Shown in pieces: positions 24,739 through 36,061 of a DNA stretch of 64,000 nt; the first letter of the stretch is position 1, and every line of letters starts with the position of its first letter. Position numbers and translations under genes: made by a program. The notes under the pieces are model-generated. The model was not told the origin of the DNA and did no database searches. It saw only the letters and a list, made by a program, of their open reading frames with translations. Origin of the DNA: Pelobates cultripes (Eukaryota; Chordata; Amphibia; Anura; Pelobatidae); contig OW240914.1 of the NCBI GenBank assembly GCA_933207985.1, positions 283,590,581-283,654,580 on the forward strand, given 5' to 3'.

Positions 24739-26122
24739 CAGGGGTAGTCAACCTTTTTCTACCTACTGCCCACTAATGCATCTTCCTTGATGGAAAGATT
24801 TCCTGACCGCCCACCAGTTTTCGCGCAAGTGCAGAATATGTTTTAGAAAGGAGGGTGTTTATAATAATAAAAAAAAATGTACGTACATTTATCTTTTTAT
24901 TTCTACTTAATGCATGTTTTTCATCCGTGCATCAGCTCCCCTCCTCTCCCTCCTTAATTCCCCTTCCCACCTTTTTTTCCCCCTTTTCCTATTTTTTTAC
25001 CTTCATTATAGCAATGCCCAGCAGGAAGGCTGAGCTAGGTAGCCCACTTATTATTATTATTATTATTATTAGCCAACAACAATTTTCTCCTTTTTCTTTT
25101 TCTTTTGCTTCTTTCTCCTTTTTTACAAGTACTCTGCTCCTTCTTTCTCCAATGCTACAAGTACTCTGCTCCTTCTTTCTCCAATGCTACAAGTACTCTG
25201 CTCATTTGTTCTCATTTTTTTCAAGTACTCTCCTCCTTTATTTTATCCCCTTTTTTCTATTTTTCTTCCCTTTTTTATTTTTTTGATCTTTTCATTTTAT
25301 CTCTTTTTTTATACTTTTCTTTTACCTTCCTAAGGGCAATGTACAAAAGTAAGGCTGATGTATAGTGGGTAGGGGGCTGTATATTGTGTAGGGGGCTGTA
25401 TAGTGGGTAGGGGGGCAGTGAGGTGGAAAGGGGGCAGTATAGTGGGTAGGGGGGCTGTGAGGTGGGTAGGGGAGCAGTATAGTGGGTAGGGCGCAGTATA
25501 ATGGGTAGGGGGGCTCTATAGTGGGTAGGAGGGCAGTGAGGTGGGTAGGGGGGCTCTATAGTAGGTAGGGGGGCTCTATAGTGGTTAGGGGGGTGTATAG
25601 TGGGTAGGCTGTATAGTGGGTAGGTGGGCTGTGAGGTGGTTGGGGGGCAGTATAGTGGGTAGAGGGACTGTCTGTGAGGTGGGGGGGCATCTGAATGGGG
25701 GGTAGGCTGTAAAAAGGTAAATACCTTTCAGTGTCCTCTTGGTCCGGTGGGCAGCTTCCCAGTAACGTGTGTGGGGGCGGAGCTTGTGGGCAGGAGGTGG
25801 AGCTTCCGTTTGGGGGCGTGCATGCGGCCGAAATGATTTTATACTGTGCAGGGAGACTGACAGGTCTCCCTGCGGCTGCTGGCAGCCTCACCAGCCCCCA
25901 TCTCCTCCCTCCTTCCTCCCCTCGGACTGACAGGCTGGCACAGTCCGAGGGGAGGATTCATCAGAATGATCATTAGGGCTGTCAGCCCAGCCCCAGCTGG
26001 GCCAGTCCAGCCCTGCCACCCACTCTCTCAAACGGAGGATTTATCCGCCGAAATCCCTACCGCCCACCTGGAATCCTGAAACGCCCACTAGTTGGCGGTA
26101 AGGACCAGGTTGACGACCCATG
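24739..26122. mobile_element. Non-autonomous hAT-type element 1 with minisatellite
   Basis: Left end CAGGGGTAGTCAACCT and right end AGGTTGACGACCCATG are imperfect inverted repeats. A perfect 8-bp duplication CTCTAAGG flanks them at 24731-24738 and 26123-26130. A second inverted word pair (CGCCCACCAG on the left, CGCCCACTAG on the right) lies inside. From left to right the interior holds a pyrimidine-rich tract (24920-25340), a G-rich minisatellite (25365-25690) and a GC-rich segment (25720-26040). No transposase is present. Frames in the pyrimidine tract are low complexity. Confidence 0.88.
25365..25690. repeat. G-rich minisatellite, unit about 19-20 bp
   Basis: Units such as GTATAGTGGGTAGGGGGGCT and GTGAGGTGGGTAGGGG alternate. 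Runs of four to six G recur every unit, so the strand could form G-quadruplexes. It lies inside hAT-type element 1. Confidence 0.9.
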
Positions 26123-26130
26123 CTCTAAGG

Positions 26131-26430
26131 ATTATGTATATAATGTCTGTGTTACAATGCTGAGCCTGATACACTAATCATGTAGAACTCACAATTTCAA
26201 TGACGGGCATAGTCCAGGGATATTGGGCAAAAAAAACACAGAATCTCCTAGATGTTATCAGAACTATTCCCATCACAGTTATCAATTTTTCGCTTTAAAT
26301 ATGGCCTAAAAATGTCATCCCAGTGGCAAATACAAGGCTTCTAAATGGTAACTTAAAATGTTGAAATCTTTTAGTAATCAATTAGAATGGGAGTGTAGGG
26401 CCCTCTAGTGAGCCTGAAAGTTAATTAATG
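26131..26430. other. No feature recognised
   Basis: AT-rich spacer between hAT-type element 1 and the DIRS/Ngaro-type element. Confidence 0.5.
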
Positions 26431-26439
26431 GGATCTTCT

Positions 26440-28560
26440 ACTGGGACTGGAGTTCAGTCAGTAAAATGTTGCGGTATGATGGGAGGGGCCTCCTCTTACC
26501 TTTTAAGAGGCTCCTCTGTTTCCTGTCACTCCTTTTGGTTCCTGCTATTTCCTGAAGTTCTCTCCTAGTGAATTCCTTTTCAACATGGAAAGGTCTCGTC
26601 GCTTGGTGGGCCCCCCAAAGTGGTTCAGAGACTCCATCCCTCCTTCTTCTCGATGCCCTGCAATGAAAGAACAAGAGATGAGTATTGAGGAGTTTTCTCC
26701 AACTCCTCCACCTGCTATAATTTCTTCTGTGCCTATCTCCACTCCTCCTGTTTCTAAGGTTTCTTCCCTATCTGTCTCTTCCCTTCTTTCTATTCTGTTC
26801 AGCTTCATTTACTCCTGTCCTTCCTTCCCTATCCCCTGATTGTTTTCCACCCCCCCTGTATCCCTTACTTCCTTCCCCCACGTCAGCTAAGGCCCATGTC
26901 TCATCTGCCTAGGCTGCATTTACTCAGGCAGCCAAGGACACCCCTGCTCCCACTCTACTTTCCCCTGGGGCATCCAGTGCCCCTGCCCATTAATTGCCCC
27001 CTACCTCTGTGGCAGATCAGGGGGTCCTTCAGGGCATGCTTCCTGCTGCCCCTTCTGCTCCCCTTCTGTCTGTGGCCGCTGCAGTACTTCCTCAACTCTG
27101 GCAGTACAATGTAGCCCCTCCGTGGCCGCCATTAATGGAGCTGCCGTGCGCGCCAGAAGTGACGCGGCTGTCACTTACGGTCACGCGGTTTTCACCGACC
27201 GTCTGTAAGGAGGTCCCCCACACTTTTCCAGGCCCAAGAGAGGTAAGTTGGAAGCTCCTGGGGGTGGCTGCGATAGTTGGTGAGTCATTTCCTCCTACAC
27301 TTGCCAGTTTAGATTTATCCTTTTTATCTGACAACTCCGGGTCGGAGGATGAAGGCAGCACGCTGAATGGCTTCTGTCTGGTCTTCGGGAGGGTTTTGTG
27401 ATCCCAGTTTTGGGTTACTCCCCTGGTAAGGTTCCTCCAAGGAATCCTTAATCGGCCTATTCTTTCCCTGAAGTGGTCAGGGACAAACTAACTAAGGAGA
27501 TCTCTCTGGGTAGGATAGCTGGCCCCTTTGCTCTCCCACCTATGGAAGACTTGGTTATTTCACCATTGGGTGTAGTGCCCAAAAAGGAGCCCGGCAAGTT
27601 TAAGCTCATTCAACACAGTTAATGATGTCATTGACCCAGGCCTTAGTTCAGTCCACTACCAGATAATGCTGTGGCGTTGGTCTCACAAGTGGGCCAGGGG
27701 GCTTTGTTGGCGAAGCTTGCCATTGAGTCTGCTTTTCGCCTTCTCCCTCTACACCCTTCTTCGTTTTGGTGGATGGGTTTTAAGTTTGGTGGGGCTTAAT
27801 ATGTGGATAAGTGCCTCTTCACCTTTCTTCGTTTTAGTGGATGGGTTTTAGGTTTGATGCTTATTGCGTGGATAAGTGCTTACCGATGGGCTGCTTGGTG
27901 TCATGTGCTTTCTTTGAATCCTTCAGTTCATTTTTGCACTGGGTCGTGGCCTCGGCTGCAGGGTTCCTGCACGGTTATTCCCATGGGTCAGGTTTTCAAT
28001 AGGCGGCTGGAGATGGCCTTTCGCGGCAGTCCTAGGGGCAAAGCTAGGATTTCCTTGTCTAAAGACATGTTGGAGGATCTTCGCATTTGGGATGCAAAAA
28101 AAAAGAAATATATATTTTAAAGGCTGTTGGTTTTAACTCCTGTGGTGAGAGGGTGCGGCTTTTGGGCGTGGTGCAGAGAGAAAGGGCAGGAGTGACGGCG
28201 ACAAGGAGACTGGGCTTTTCCGCCTCTTGGGCAGTGGCCCGGCTGGGTCGCCCGCCTGCCGTCTGTGTTCAAGTTGACCGTGCCGAAGATTCTCTCTTGC
28301 TGTCCTTATGCCTCTGCTTGGGTAGATGCAACGGGTGCTTCACTGCAGGATTAGGTTGAGCCACATCCTCTTGTGGGCTGATGAGTTTAGCCCTCAGTGC
28401 CGCCACCCTAGCTAAATTTGGTTACTAGTTATATTTTACGGCCGTTCTGTTTGAATGGTTTTTTGCCATGATGCCATGGTGATGTATTCAATAAATGCGG
28501 CCAGCGATGGCTTTACCTCCCAGCGTGGTGTCTGTGTTATTTATTTCAAGGGGAATGTTG
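26440..28560 (+). mobile_element. Degraded DIRS/Ngaro-type retrotransposon, plus strand
   Basis: An N-terminal frame opens at 26585 (MERSRRLVGPPKWF) and continues Ser/Pro-rich in broken frames, like the first frame of DIRS-type elements. A reverse transcriptase remnant follows at 27480-28090, then a GC-rich 3' region with an AATAAA signal near 28490. Large parts are missing (polymerase box, RNase H and probably the recombinase). The RT blocks match in kind those of the minus-strand element at 37300-40860. Boundaries are approximate and terminal repeats were not identified. Confidence 0.6.
27480..28090 (+). pseudogene. DIRS/Ngaro-type reverse transcriptase remnant
   Basis: In successive broken frames one reads LTKEISLGRIAGPFALPP, then ISPLGVVPKKEPGKFKLI (fingers), GQGALLAKLAIESAFRLLP (palm motif A region), then MGCLVSCAFFESFSSFLHW and finally VIPMGQVFNRRLEM plus KDMLEDLRIWD from the connection region. 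At motif A the expected Asp of the KxDIESAFR block is Ala (codon GCC near 27720), which would kill catalysis. The YxDD box is missing. A short duplication (TTTTGGTGGATGGGTTTTA, then TTTTAGTGGATGGGTTTTA) lies at 27765-27850. This is a dead copy. Confidence 0.7.
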
Positions 28561-28996
28561 GGTTAGGGAGGGTGTTATAGGGTTAGTTATTTGGCTAAAA
28601 AAAAGGGACATAGAGATTACCCATTGGGCTATTATGTATCATTTGACCATCACATTCTTTTTCTGTATATCCAACTTGATTGGTTGCAAGTATATGCACC
28701 ACCTCTTGCACAATGTTATAGAATATGCTTGTGCTTTTTTAATAGTAATAATTAAAACATTTATACTCTTATACTTTTAATATAAGATACACACTCTTGG
28801 GGCTCTGAGTTAATAGGAGGGGTTAAACATCTGCTGTAAACTCCTATGAAGCATCACTTAATCAAGACAATGTTTACATAATGTTTATGCATTGTATACC
28901 TGTTTTTTTCACACTGGAGTGGGATTCATACACATGCCTAGGACTTAATGGAACAATTTAACATTAAAATACATACATATATTCCTAATTTTAGAG
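28561..28996. other. No feature recognised
   Basis: AT-rich spacer. Confidence 0.5.
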
Positions 28997-29505
28997 TATA
29001 TCAGCAACAACATTAAAATGACTGACAGGTAAAGGGAATAACATTGATTATATCATTATAATGCAATTTGTCAAGAGGTTGGATATATTAGGCAGCAAGT
29101 GAACAGTCAGTTCTTGCTGTGTTTTTATACCCCACCTCTTCTAGACTGTAAGCCCGTTTGATCAGGGTCCTCATTAAACTATTGTTCCTGTAACATTTTG
29201 TATTTTTCTCATTTATTGTTAAATGCCCCCTTTATAATATTGTAAAGCACCGTGGAATAAGTTGACATTATATAAATGCCAATAATAATGATAATCTGTA
29301 GGATGTGCTGGAACAACAAATCCGTTCCACGGAGGCAACCCCGCATCTTGGATGACTTAAAGGATCTGCTGATCATGTCTTGGTGCCAGGACACTCTCAG
29401 AGGTCTATTTGAGTCCATGACTCGACTGATCAGAGCTGTTTTGGCAGCACAATAGTGACCTACATGATATTAGGCAGGTGGTTTTAATGTTGTTGCTGAT
29501 CAGTG
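28997..29505 (+). mobile_element. Internally deleted Tc1-like element with a LINE-tail insert
   Basis: The left end ATCAGCAACAACATTAAAA and right end TTTTAATGTTGTTGCTGAT are exact inverted repeats. Just inside the right end a transposase C-terminal remnant is readable at about 29284-29454 (DLKDLLIMSWCQDTLRGLFE, ending in AVLAAQ and a stop), as in Tc1-like proteins. The middle of the transposase is missing. In its place at about 29117-29296 is a segment ending ATAAATGCCAATAATAATGA that resembles the tail of an L2/CR1-type LINE or a SINE. Confidence 0.7.
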
Positions 29506-29519
29506 AATTTAGATTTACT

Positions 29520-29984
29520 CCCTGTAAAAGTCAAATAAATAGTTTTTACTTACCTTTAGACACCCCTCAGTGCCGCTCTGGTCCACAGTGGTCTCACCTT
29601 GGTTGAGATGATCATTACAGATGATCTGAGCGAATCCAATATTCCTCATATGGAAGAATTGAATTGCTTTTGTGTATGCACGGTAATTGAAAAATCTAAC
29701 AATCAGCATCTTCTCATAGAGAAGTACCTTTATAAGGAGCAGTCCGCATCTTAGTGCAGAGCATGGAGGCACTGAACAATGGTCCTGCAAAGATTTCAGG
29801 CCTGCGCCAGGGTGGTATCTTAAGTGGGTGTCTTAGTGACAGACACCAAAGGTGGCTTTAGGTACAAATGAAAACACTGCCTTTTCTCAGACAAATGTTA
29901 ACAATTGTCAGACTGCAGGGACAGTCACTTTGCACCAGATCCACTGTATTGCCTATAGTGGCTCTGCTTAGCCTGTCCCTTTAA
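29520..29984. mobile_element. T2-type MITE, partial
   Basis: The right end GCCTGTCCCTTTAA with TTAA at 29981-29984, a subterminal hairpin around CCACTG...CTATAGTGG, and an internal TTTTTACTTACCTTT are typical of T2-type frog MITEs. The left boundary was not found. Confidence 0.5.
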
Positions 29985-30905
29985 CTGTGTAAGGGTAATA
30001 GTGAACAGTATAGTCAGAGATAATTGAGTTGTGTTTTTTATAATGCCTTGATTTGTCTTGTTCAATTCAACCTGCACCAGATCGGAGCTGCTGGCAAACT
30101 TTCTACCGTTTCTATATTTGACATGTGTGAGTTACACCATATTGTCTCCTGCTGATTAAACAAACAAGTAGTGTTCGGAGCAGTCGGACAGTACTGGGAA
30201 ATACACCTTAGGCTATACTACAGTACACAACAAATAGAAAATGAAAAAACTTAATAATGAAGAACAAAGAACAGTAAACAAAAGTTGATTAGATGAAAAA
30301 GAGGAGAAACAAGCAGTGCTCTTCTTAACATTTATCATTGCTTTATTATTTATAGTAACAAGATCTTTTTACACAGTACAAACAGTACTTGTAACACCTT
30401 GTGAGCAAACATTAGACTACTATACAACACTGTCTTCAAAATATCATGTGCAGGAAGTACAGGTTCATAAAATTCTCAAACCATGTTATTACCAATTGAT
30501 GATTTCCCACGTGAATATCCCCATAGACATACAGACGTGTTAGTTAACTTTATAAACAAACGTAACTCAAACATTGCATTACACATGCGACCTGTTAGAG
30601 AAAAGGAAGTGCAGAATTTTAAATGGCCCGGGTTTCTTTATTCTTCATAAATACATTTTTATTCTTAATATACAGTCACAAAACTAGTGACAAAATTAAA
30701 AAGGCAAACAAACCAATGCACAAAAAGCAATGCCTGTGAGAGTATCATAGTCATTGAAATATTTCTTCATTTGCTTTGTTGTGAGAATGTTGGTGCAGAT
30801 TCCTGATTGCCTAAAATGAATAATTTACCATTTTTGTTTAGCATTTATTTGCTTTGTATTGGAATTTGGTACCTGTGTTCTCCTTCCATCCTCTACTCTT
30901 GTAGA
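29985..30905. other. No feature recognised
   Basis: AT-rich sequence, with only short frames that lack recognisable content. Confidence 0.5.
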
Positions 30906-30907
30906 GT

Positions 30908-30960
30908 GATATCTATCTATATATCTATCAATCTATCTATCTATCTATCTACCCACCCAT
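30908..30960. repeat. Short TATC microsatellite
   Basis: An imperfect (TATC)n run with a CCCACCCATCC tail. Confidence 0.85.
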
Positions 30961-30961
30961 C

Positions 30962-31262
30962 CAATATGGACAAAAGGACACACCTATTTGGACACACCTC
31001 TTAATTATCAGACCCATTGCCATAGGTGCATAAAATCAAGCACCTAGCCTTGCAGTCTGTATTTACAAACATTTGTGAAAACATGGGTTTTTCTAAAATG
31101 CTCAGTGAATTCAAGCATGCTGTGCATTAAGTCAGTTTGTGAAATGTCATACCTGCGGTTAACTGTAAGTGGTATAATTGGAAAGTGGAAGCATTTACTA
31201 ACAGCAGCAACTCAGCCACAATGCAGAAGACCACATAAAGTCACAGGGCAGGATCCATGGTT
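30962..31262 (+). pseudogene. Tc1-like transposase, N-terminal remnant
   Basis: After an untranslated lead, a frame near 31075-31260 reads KSVCEMSYLRLTVSGIIGKW followed by KHLLTAATQPQCRRPHKVT. This is the paired-like helix-turn-helix and GRPxK linker of a Tc1-like transposase. The catalytic part is gone; from about 31263 the sequence belongs to a different element. Confidence 0.7.
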
Positions 31263-33400
31263 GGTGGCTGCGTGCCCTGATATTATAAATAAGAAGGCAC
31301 CTAGCGGCTCCTTTATTCTTTGTCCCTGTCTGATGTGTGAGTCTTGGGGTTTGCCTAATCAGTTTAGCCTGTTGGTTCCCTTCTGGGTTTAGGTGTTATT
31401 CAAGATTACTCAATCCTGCCAGCTCCCTGGTTAGAAGTCTTTACTGTTAGGGGCATTTGGGTTGCGACACCTGTGATCACTGTGTTTGTGTGGTCATTTT
31501 TTTTTTTACAGAACTGTTGCCTGAGTTTTAGTGCATTGCTGTCATTATAAAAACTAATGGTGATATAGCCCATCTGGCCTATGGGGTTTTCATTGATGGC
31601 TGCTGATGATGTTAGTCCTTTGGCATCAGAGGAGTTTCAAGTTTTATTGGACGTCACTATGTCCAAGTCTATAAATAAAGCCCTAGTCTCTGTGATGGGA
31701 GCAATGTTTTCCTTTATCTCTCAGTTAATTGCACAAGCATTTTTACACACTCAACAAGTGACTCCTTCCTACTCTCAGACTCTTAGCCTAAGCCAGAATC
31801 TGAAGGGCTCAAAGCACATACAAAGACAAAACATGTGTCTGCCTCACTCAAGGATCACTGGGTGACCCCTGTAAAGAAGGACAGTTCTGCAACTGTCATA
31901 GAGAGCATGATCTCACCATGTAAAAGAGCCCCTGGCTGGGCTGCATTTAGTTAACTTTCCTAATTAGATGTCAGAGAAGATGAGACTTGGTCTGTAGATT
32001 CCTACGAGGAGCCATCTACAGAAGACTCTGGTACGGCATCAAAGCCTATCCTTCCTTCTTCTAGTAAGTCCACTTCTGTTAAAGTTACTCCCGTGAATGC
32101 AAGTGATGATCTGGTGGACCCGCAAGGTGTTCTCAAACGCTTATCATAGGAAACATGCAATAAGTTACAGGCTGAGTGTCCCTGTCCTATTGTCCTGGAC
32201 CACGTATGCAAACATCCAGAGGTTGACCCCAGATTACCCAATTTTGGTTACAGCGAATTGTCTGTATTATTATTATTATTGGCATTTATATAGCGCCAAC
32301 AAATTCTGTAGCGCTTTACAATATTAATGGAGAGGGAGATTTAACAATAAATTAGACAATTACAAAAACTTACAGGAACAAACGGGCTTACAGTCACTTA
32401 ATTGAGCTTTGTGCCGTATCCAAAGTCATAAAGGTTTTAACCAAGGTTTCCAAATCTTGACAAAAGATTCTCCAAGTAACAAACCCTAAGCTGGCACACC
32501 AGGTTCATTTAAAGTCATATTGGCCAATTCTGGCTCTATTTTAAGGGGGAGCTCCTTCCTACATTCTGTGGCCAATACCATGTTGGCATACCAATATCAA
32601 AGATGCGTATTTGACAATTCTAATTGCATAGACTTTCTATAATTCACGTAGCATAACAAAAGTGAAGATTCACTTGCCTACCTTTCAGGCTCTCATCAGC
32701 CCCTTGGTGTTTCACAAAAGTTATGAAACCTGTGGTGATGTTCCTCAGAAGATAAGGCACCCAGTTGATACTTTAGATCAATGATATTCTCCTCTTCTTG
32801 CAGTCCATCTATCTCTACTCTGTACTCAACTGTCATGGGCAATCAGACTCATTCAGAATTTGGATTTCCTAATAAATTGGGAGAAATCCTTTCTAAAATA
32901 TTCACAAACCATCACGTTTCAGGGATTTATGTTGGATTCATCTCAACAGACAAAGTCAAGTCCATCAAAAAGGAAATCAGACACCTCTATGCTGGGATCG
33001 TGGCTCTGACATCTGGCTCACATGATTTAATCAATTTTCCCAAGCTTGTTACACTACGGGACATTTCAATGACTCAGAGCCTCATATCTCGAAACAGGCC
33101 AGCTTGAGATGGCGTCTTCTGTTTTGGAGTGTCTTCACTTGAGTGACGAGGATAGGTTGGAATTAGCTATGTGTTTGTCCCTGTTGATTACTTAGCATGT
33201 TCTTCAATTGCACAAGAAAGATGAGTTGATAGGAGAGGGTTGTGTCATTTATAGATTATAATCTCTTTGATTGGTTCATGTGTCACCAAACATGTTTTGT
33301 TAACTCTTTCATATATTTAACTTTCATTGTTTGTTTTTTTAATTTGCTGCTGAGGGAATAAAGGAAAGAGAAAAGCATAATACTTTCATATGTGTTTTTG
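31263..33400 (+). mobile_element. Degraded DIRS-type retrotransposon, plus strand
   Basis: A first frame at 31581-31865 reads MGFSLMAADDVSPLASEEFQ and then a helical segment, like DIRS gag-type proteins. An acidic Ser-rich stretch continues to 32100 in other frames. Near 32786 the wording of a polymerase LDD-ILLFLQS box survives with a frame break, and KVKSIKKEIRHLY near 32950 matches the post-polymerase connection region. A 3' region with GGGAATAAAGG near 33353 ends it. A short LINE/SINE-tail-like segment, minus strand, interrupts it at about 32262-32330. Termini were not defined. Confidence 0.55.
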
Positions 33401-33673
33401 ATAAAATCATGACTTCACATCATGTAAATAGTAAAATCTGGAAAATTTAATCTGAACACCGAATGCATCTGGATATTGCTGCAGATTTGTTCTGGAAAAC
33501 TGAATTATCACCACATTAATATAAGAACTGCCAATGTGGTTAGAATTTGGTTATTTTCACCCGATATTGTCCATCTAGTGTTTAGTGAATAACTCTTCAT
33601 TTGTTGATTAAAATAAAAAAATTAAAAAAAACTCACTGACATTGTTAGTGGGACCTCTCACAAAAATCCTACA
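33401..33673. other. No feature recognised
   Basis: AT-rich spacer just left of the Tc1 element. Confidence 0.5.
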
Positions 33674-33998
33674 TACAGGTGAAACCCGAAAAATTAGAAT
33701 ATCGTGCAAAAGTTCATTTATTTCAGTAATGCAACGTAAGAGAGGAAACTAATATATAAGATAGATGCATTACATAAAAAGTAAGATAGTTCAGGCTGTG
33801 ATTTGTTGTAAGTGCAATGATTATGGCTTACAGCTCATGAAAACCCCAAATCCACAATTTCAGTAAATTAGAATATTGTGAAAAGGTGCAATATTCTAGC
33901 CTCACAGTGTCACACTCAGCTAAGTAAGCCATAACACCTGCAAAGGGTTTCTGAGCCTTTAAATGGTCTCTCAGTCTGGTTCAGTAGGAATCACAATC

Positions 33999-34855
33999 AT
34001 GGGGAAGACTGCTGACCTGACAGTTGTGCAGAAAAACATAATTGACACCCTCCATAAGGAGGGAAAGCCTCAAACGGAAGGAAGTTGGATGTTCCCAAAG
34101 TGCTGTATCAAAGCACATTAATAGAAAGTTATGTGGAAGGGAAAAGTGTGGAAGGAAAATGTGCACAAGCAGCAGGGATGACCGCAGCCTGGAGAGGATT
34201 GTCAGGAAATGGCCATTCAAATGTGTTGGGAACTTTCACAAGGAGTGGACTGAGGCTGGAGTCAGTGCATCAAGAGCCACCACACACAGACGGATCCTGG
34301 ACATGGACTTCAGATGTCGTATTCCTCTTGTCAAGCCGCTCCTGAACAACAAACTATGTCAGAAGCGTCTTGCCTGGGCTAAAGAAAAACAGACCTGGTC
34401 TGTTGCTCAGTGGTCCAAAGTCCTCTTTTCTGATGAGAGCAACTTTTGCATCTCATTTGGAAACCCAGGACCCAGAGTCTGGAGGAAGAATGGAGAGGCA
34501 CACACTGCAAGATGCTTGAAGTCCAGTGTGAAGTTTCCACAGTCTGTGTTGATTTGGGGAGCCATGTCATCTGCTGGTGTTTGTCCACTGTGCTTCATTA
34601 AGTCCAGGGTCAAGGCAGCCGTCTACCAGGAGATTTTAGAGCACTTCATGCTTCCTTCCGCAGACAAGCTTTATGGGGATGCTGACTTCATGTTCCAGCA
34701 GGACTTGGCACCTGCCTACACTACCAAAAGCACTAAAGTCTGGTTCAATGACCGTGGGATTACTATGCTTGATTGGCCAGCAAACTTGCCTGACCTGAAC
34801 CCCATAGAGAATCTATAGGGAATTGCCAAGAGAAAGATGAGACATGAAAACGAAC
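33999..34855 (+). pseudogene. Tc1-like DD34E transposase, main part, disrupted
   Basis: A cut-and-paste transposase. The start is probably ATG at 33999 (MGKTADLTVVQKN). A small deletion near 34070-34080 shifts the frame, after which GCSQSAVSKHINRK (helix-turn-helix) is readable and the frame stays open to 34818. Catalytic residues are visible: first Asp in VLFSDESNF, second in FMFQQDLAPAYT, and Glu in LPDLNPIENL. There are 34 residues between the second Asp and the Glu, giving the DD34E pattern of Tc1. A TAG stop at 34816-34818 follows IENL where Trp is usual. The solo LTR then splits the gene at 34856; the last residues resume at 35924. At least three lesions make it inactive. Confidence 0.92.
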
Positions 34856-35919
34856 TGTGGCGAAACTAACCTTGCCACTGGGCACTGGAGAAAACTAATT
34901 GCCAGCCTATTGCCATGTGACTATGGCCCCTGGGAGACTTTGCCAGTTAAAAACACTGTTTGTACTTATTGGTGTTTAAAAGACTGTTCTGGCCCTTTAA
35001 TTGGAACTGGCACAATTCAGCACCTTTGATTCCCTGGGAGAATGTGCCTTCTCCTGTCCCATTGTTCTTCAGCAGGATGTTGTCCCAGGGACACTGCCAG
35101 ACCAGTTTATACTGGCTGCTTTGTCTCTCCTCAATCTCTATATCAGCCCTTGCTAAACTTAAACCCCATGGCGATTTGACTGTGATTGTGGGATCTGAGC
35201 GCTCAATATATCCGAACAACGCTCAGATCCAAGCTATCTGGGGATAGGTTGAATGATGGGGTTCTGTTCAGTATGATAGGAATTATGTATTTTTGTGTAT
35301 ATTTGCTGTTGTTGTAAATAGAGATATTTTCTGTACCTGGAGATAATTGGCTTACCACACCCAAGCCATGCTTGCAGTCGGTCAAAAAGGACTTCCAGCT
35401 AACCTTTTAACCACTGAAGGGAACTGTATGATTTTTGAGTATGTTTGGAGTATGCTGATTCTGAAAATGTAAGTTTTATGTGAATGTGATGTATACTTTT
35501 AGAGTTATGAATATTGGGTAAAACTGTGTATTTTCCTGGCTGTGATAATTAATTTAGCCCATTGTGTTCAGTAATTATATCACAGGCAGAGGGGAGGATT
35601 TTGCTGTAATGAATGGGAGTGTCAGACATTGTTGTATTGTTTTGATTGGTTTGTGTGCTTTGTAGGCCTGTGTACCATCAGGTCCAGGGGGTGTGCCTCT
35701 GGCCTGGGAATTGTATAAATTGTGAGTGATTGCTTCCATTAAACAGATTCCTGCTTGACCCTCAATACAGAGCCTGGTCTCGTACTTGGGGGGATTATTC
35801 GTATGGATTTCCTGTTCGGCTGTTTGGAGTGTAAACCTTTCGTATGGTTTTTCCTGTTCGGCAGATTGGAGTGTAAACCTTTCGTATGGTTTTTCCTGTT
35901 CGGAGGATTGGTGTATTCA
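34856..35919 (+). mobile_element. Solo LTR of an endogenous retrovirus-like element
   Basis: Begins TGTGGCGAAACTAACC and ends GGTGTATTCA (TG...CA), with the 4-bp duplication GAAC at 34852-34855 and 35920-35923. It contains TATAAA at 35714-35719, ATTAAA at 35738-35743 and three partial 42-bp repeats starting CCTGTTCGG at 35811, 35853 and 35895. No internal coding region is left, so recombination between two LTRs is likely. It sits inside a Tc1 element and is therefore younger than it. The retroviral class is undetermined. Confidence 0.88.
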
Positions 35920-35923
35920 GAAC

Positions 35924-36061
35924 AATGCAGAAGAGCTTAAGGCCGCTATTGAAGCATCCTGGTCTTTCATAACACCTCAGCTGTGCCACAGGCTGGTAGC
36001 TTCAATGCCACGTCGCATTGAGGCAGCAATTGCTGCAAAAGAGGCCCAAACCACGTACTGA
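35924..36061 (+). pseudogene. C-terminal end of the split Tc1 transposase
   Basis: A frame here reads ELKAAIEASWSFITPQLCHR, then LVASMPRRIEAAIAAK, and ends TTY with a TGA stop at 36059-36061. This is the usual C-terminus of Tc1-like transposases, separated from the rest by the solo LTR. Confidence 0.9.

Noticed and set aside
24855..25365. Phe/Leu/Ser-rich frames that look like membrane proteins
   Set aside because: They lie in a pyrimidine-rich tract inside hAT-type element 1; hydrophobicity reflects TTT/CTT codons only.
26585..26839. Host coding exon with Ser/Pro-rich protein
   Set aside because: It is followed by a DIRS/Ngaro-type reverse transcriptase on the same strand, so it is better read as the element's gag-like frame.
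35786..35923. Upstream extension of the 36061-ending frame
   Set aside because: The first part is the 42-bp repeat of the solo LTR; only the part after 35923 belongs to the transposase.
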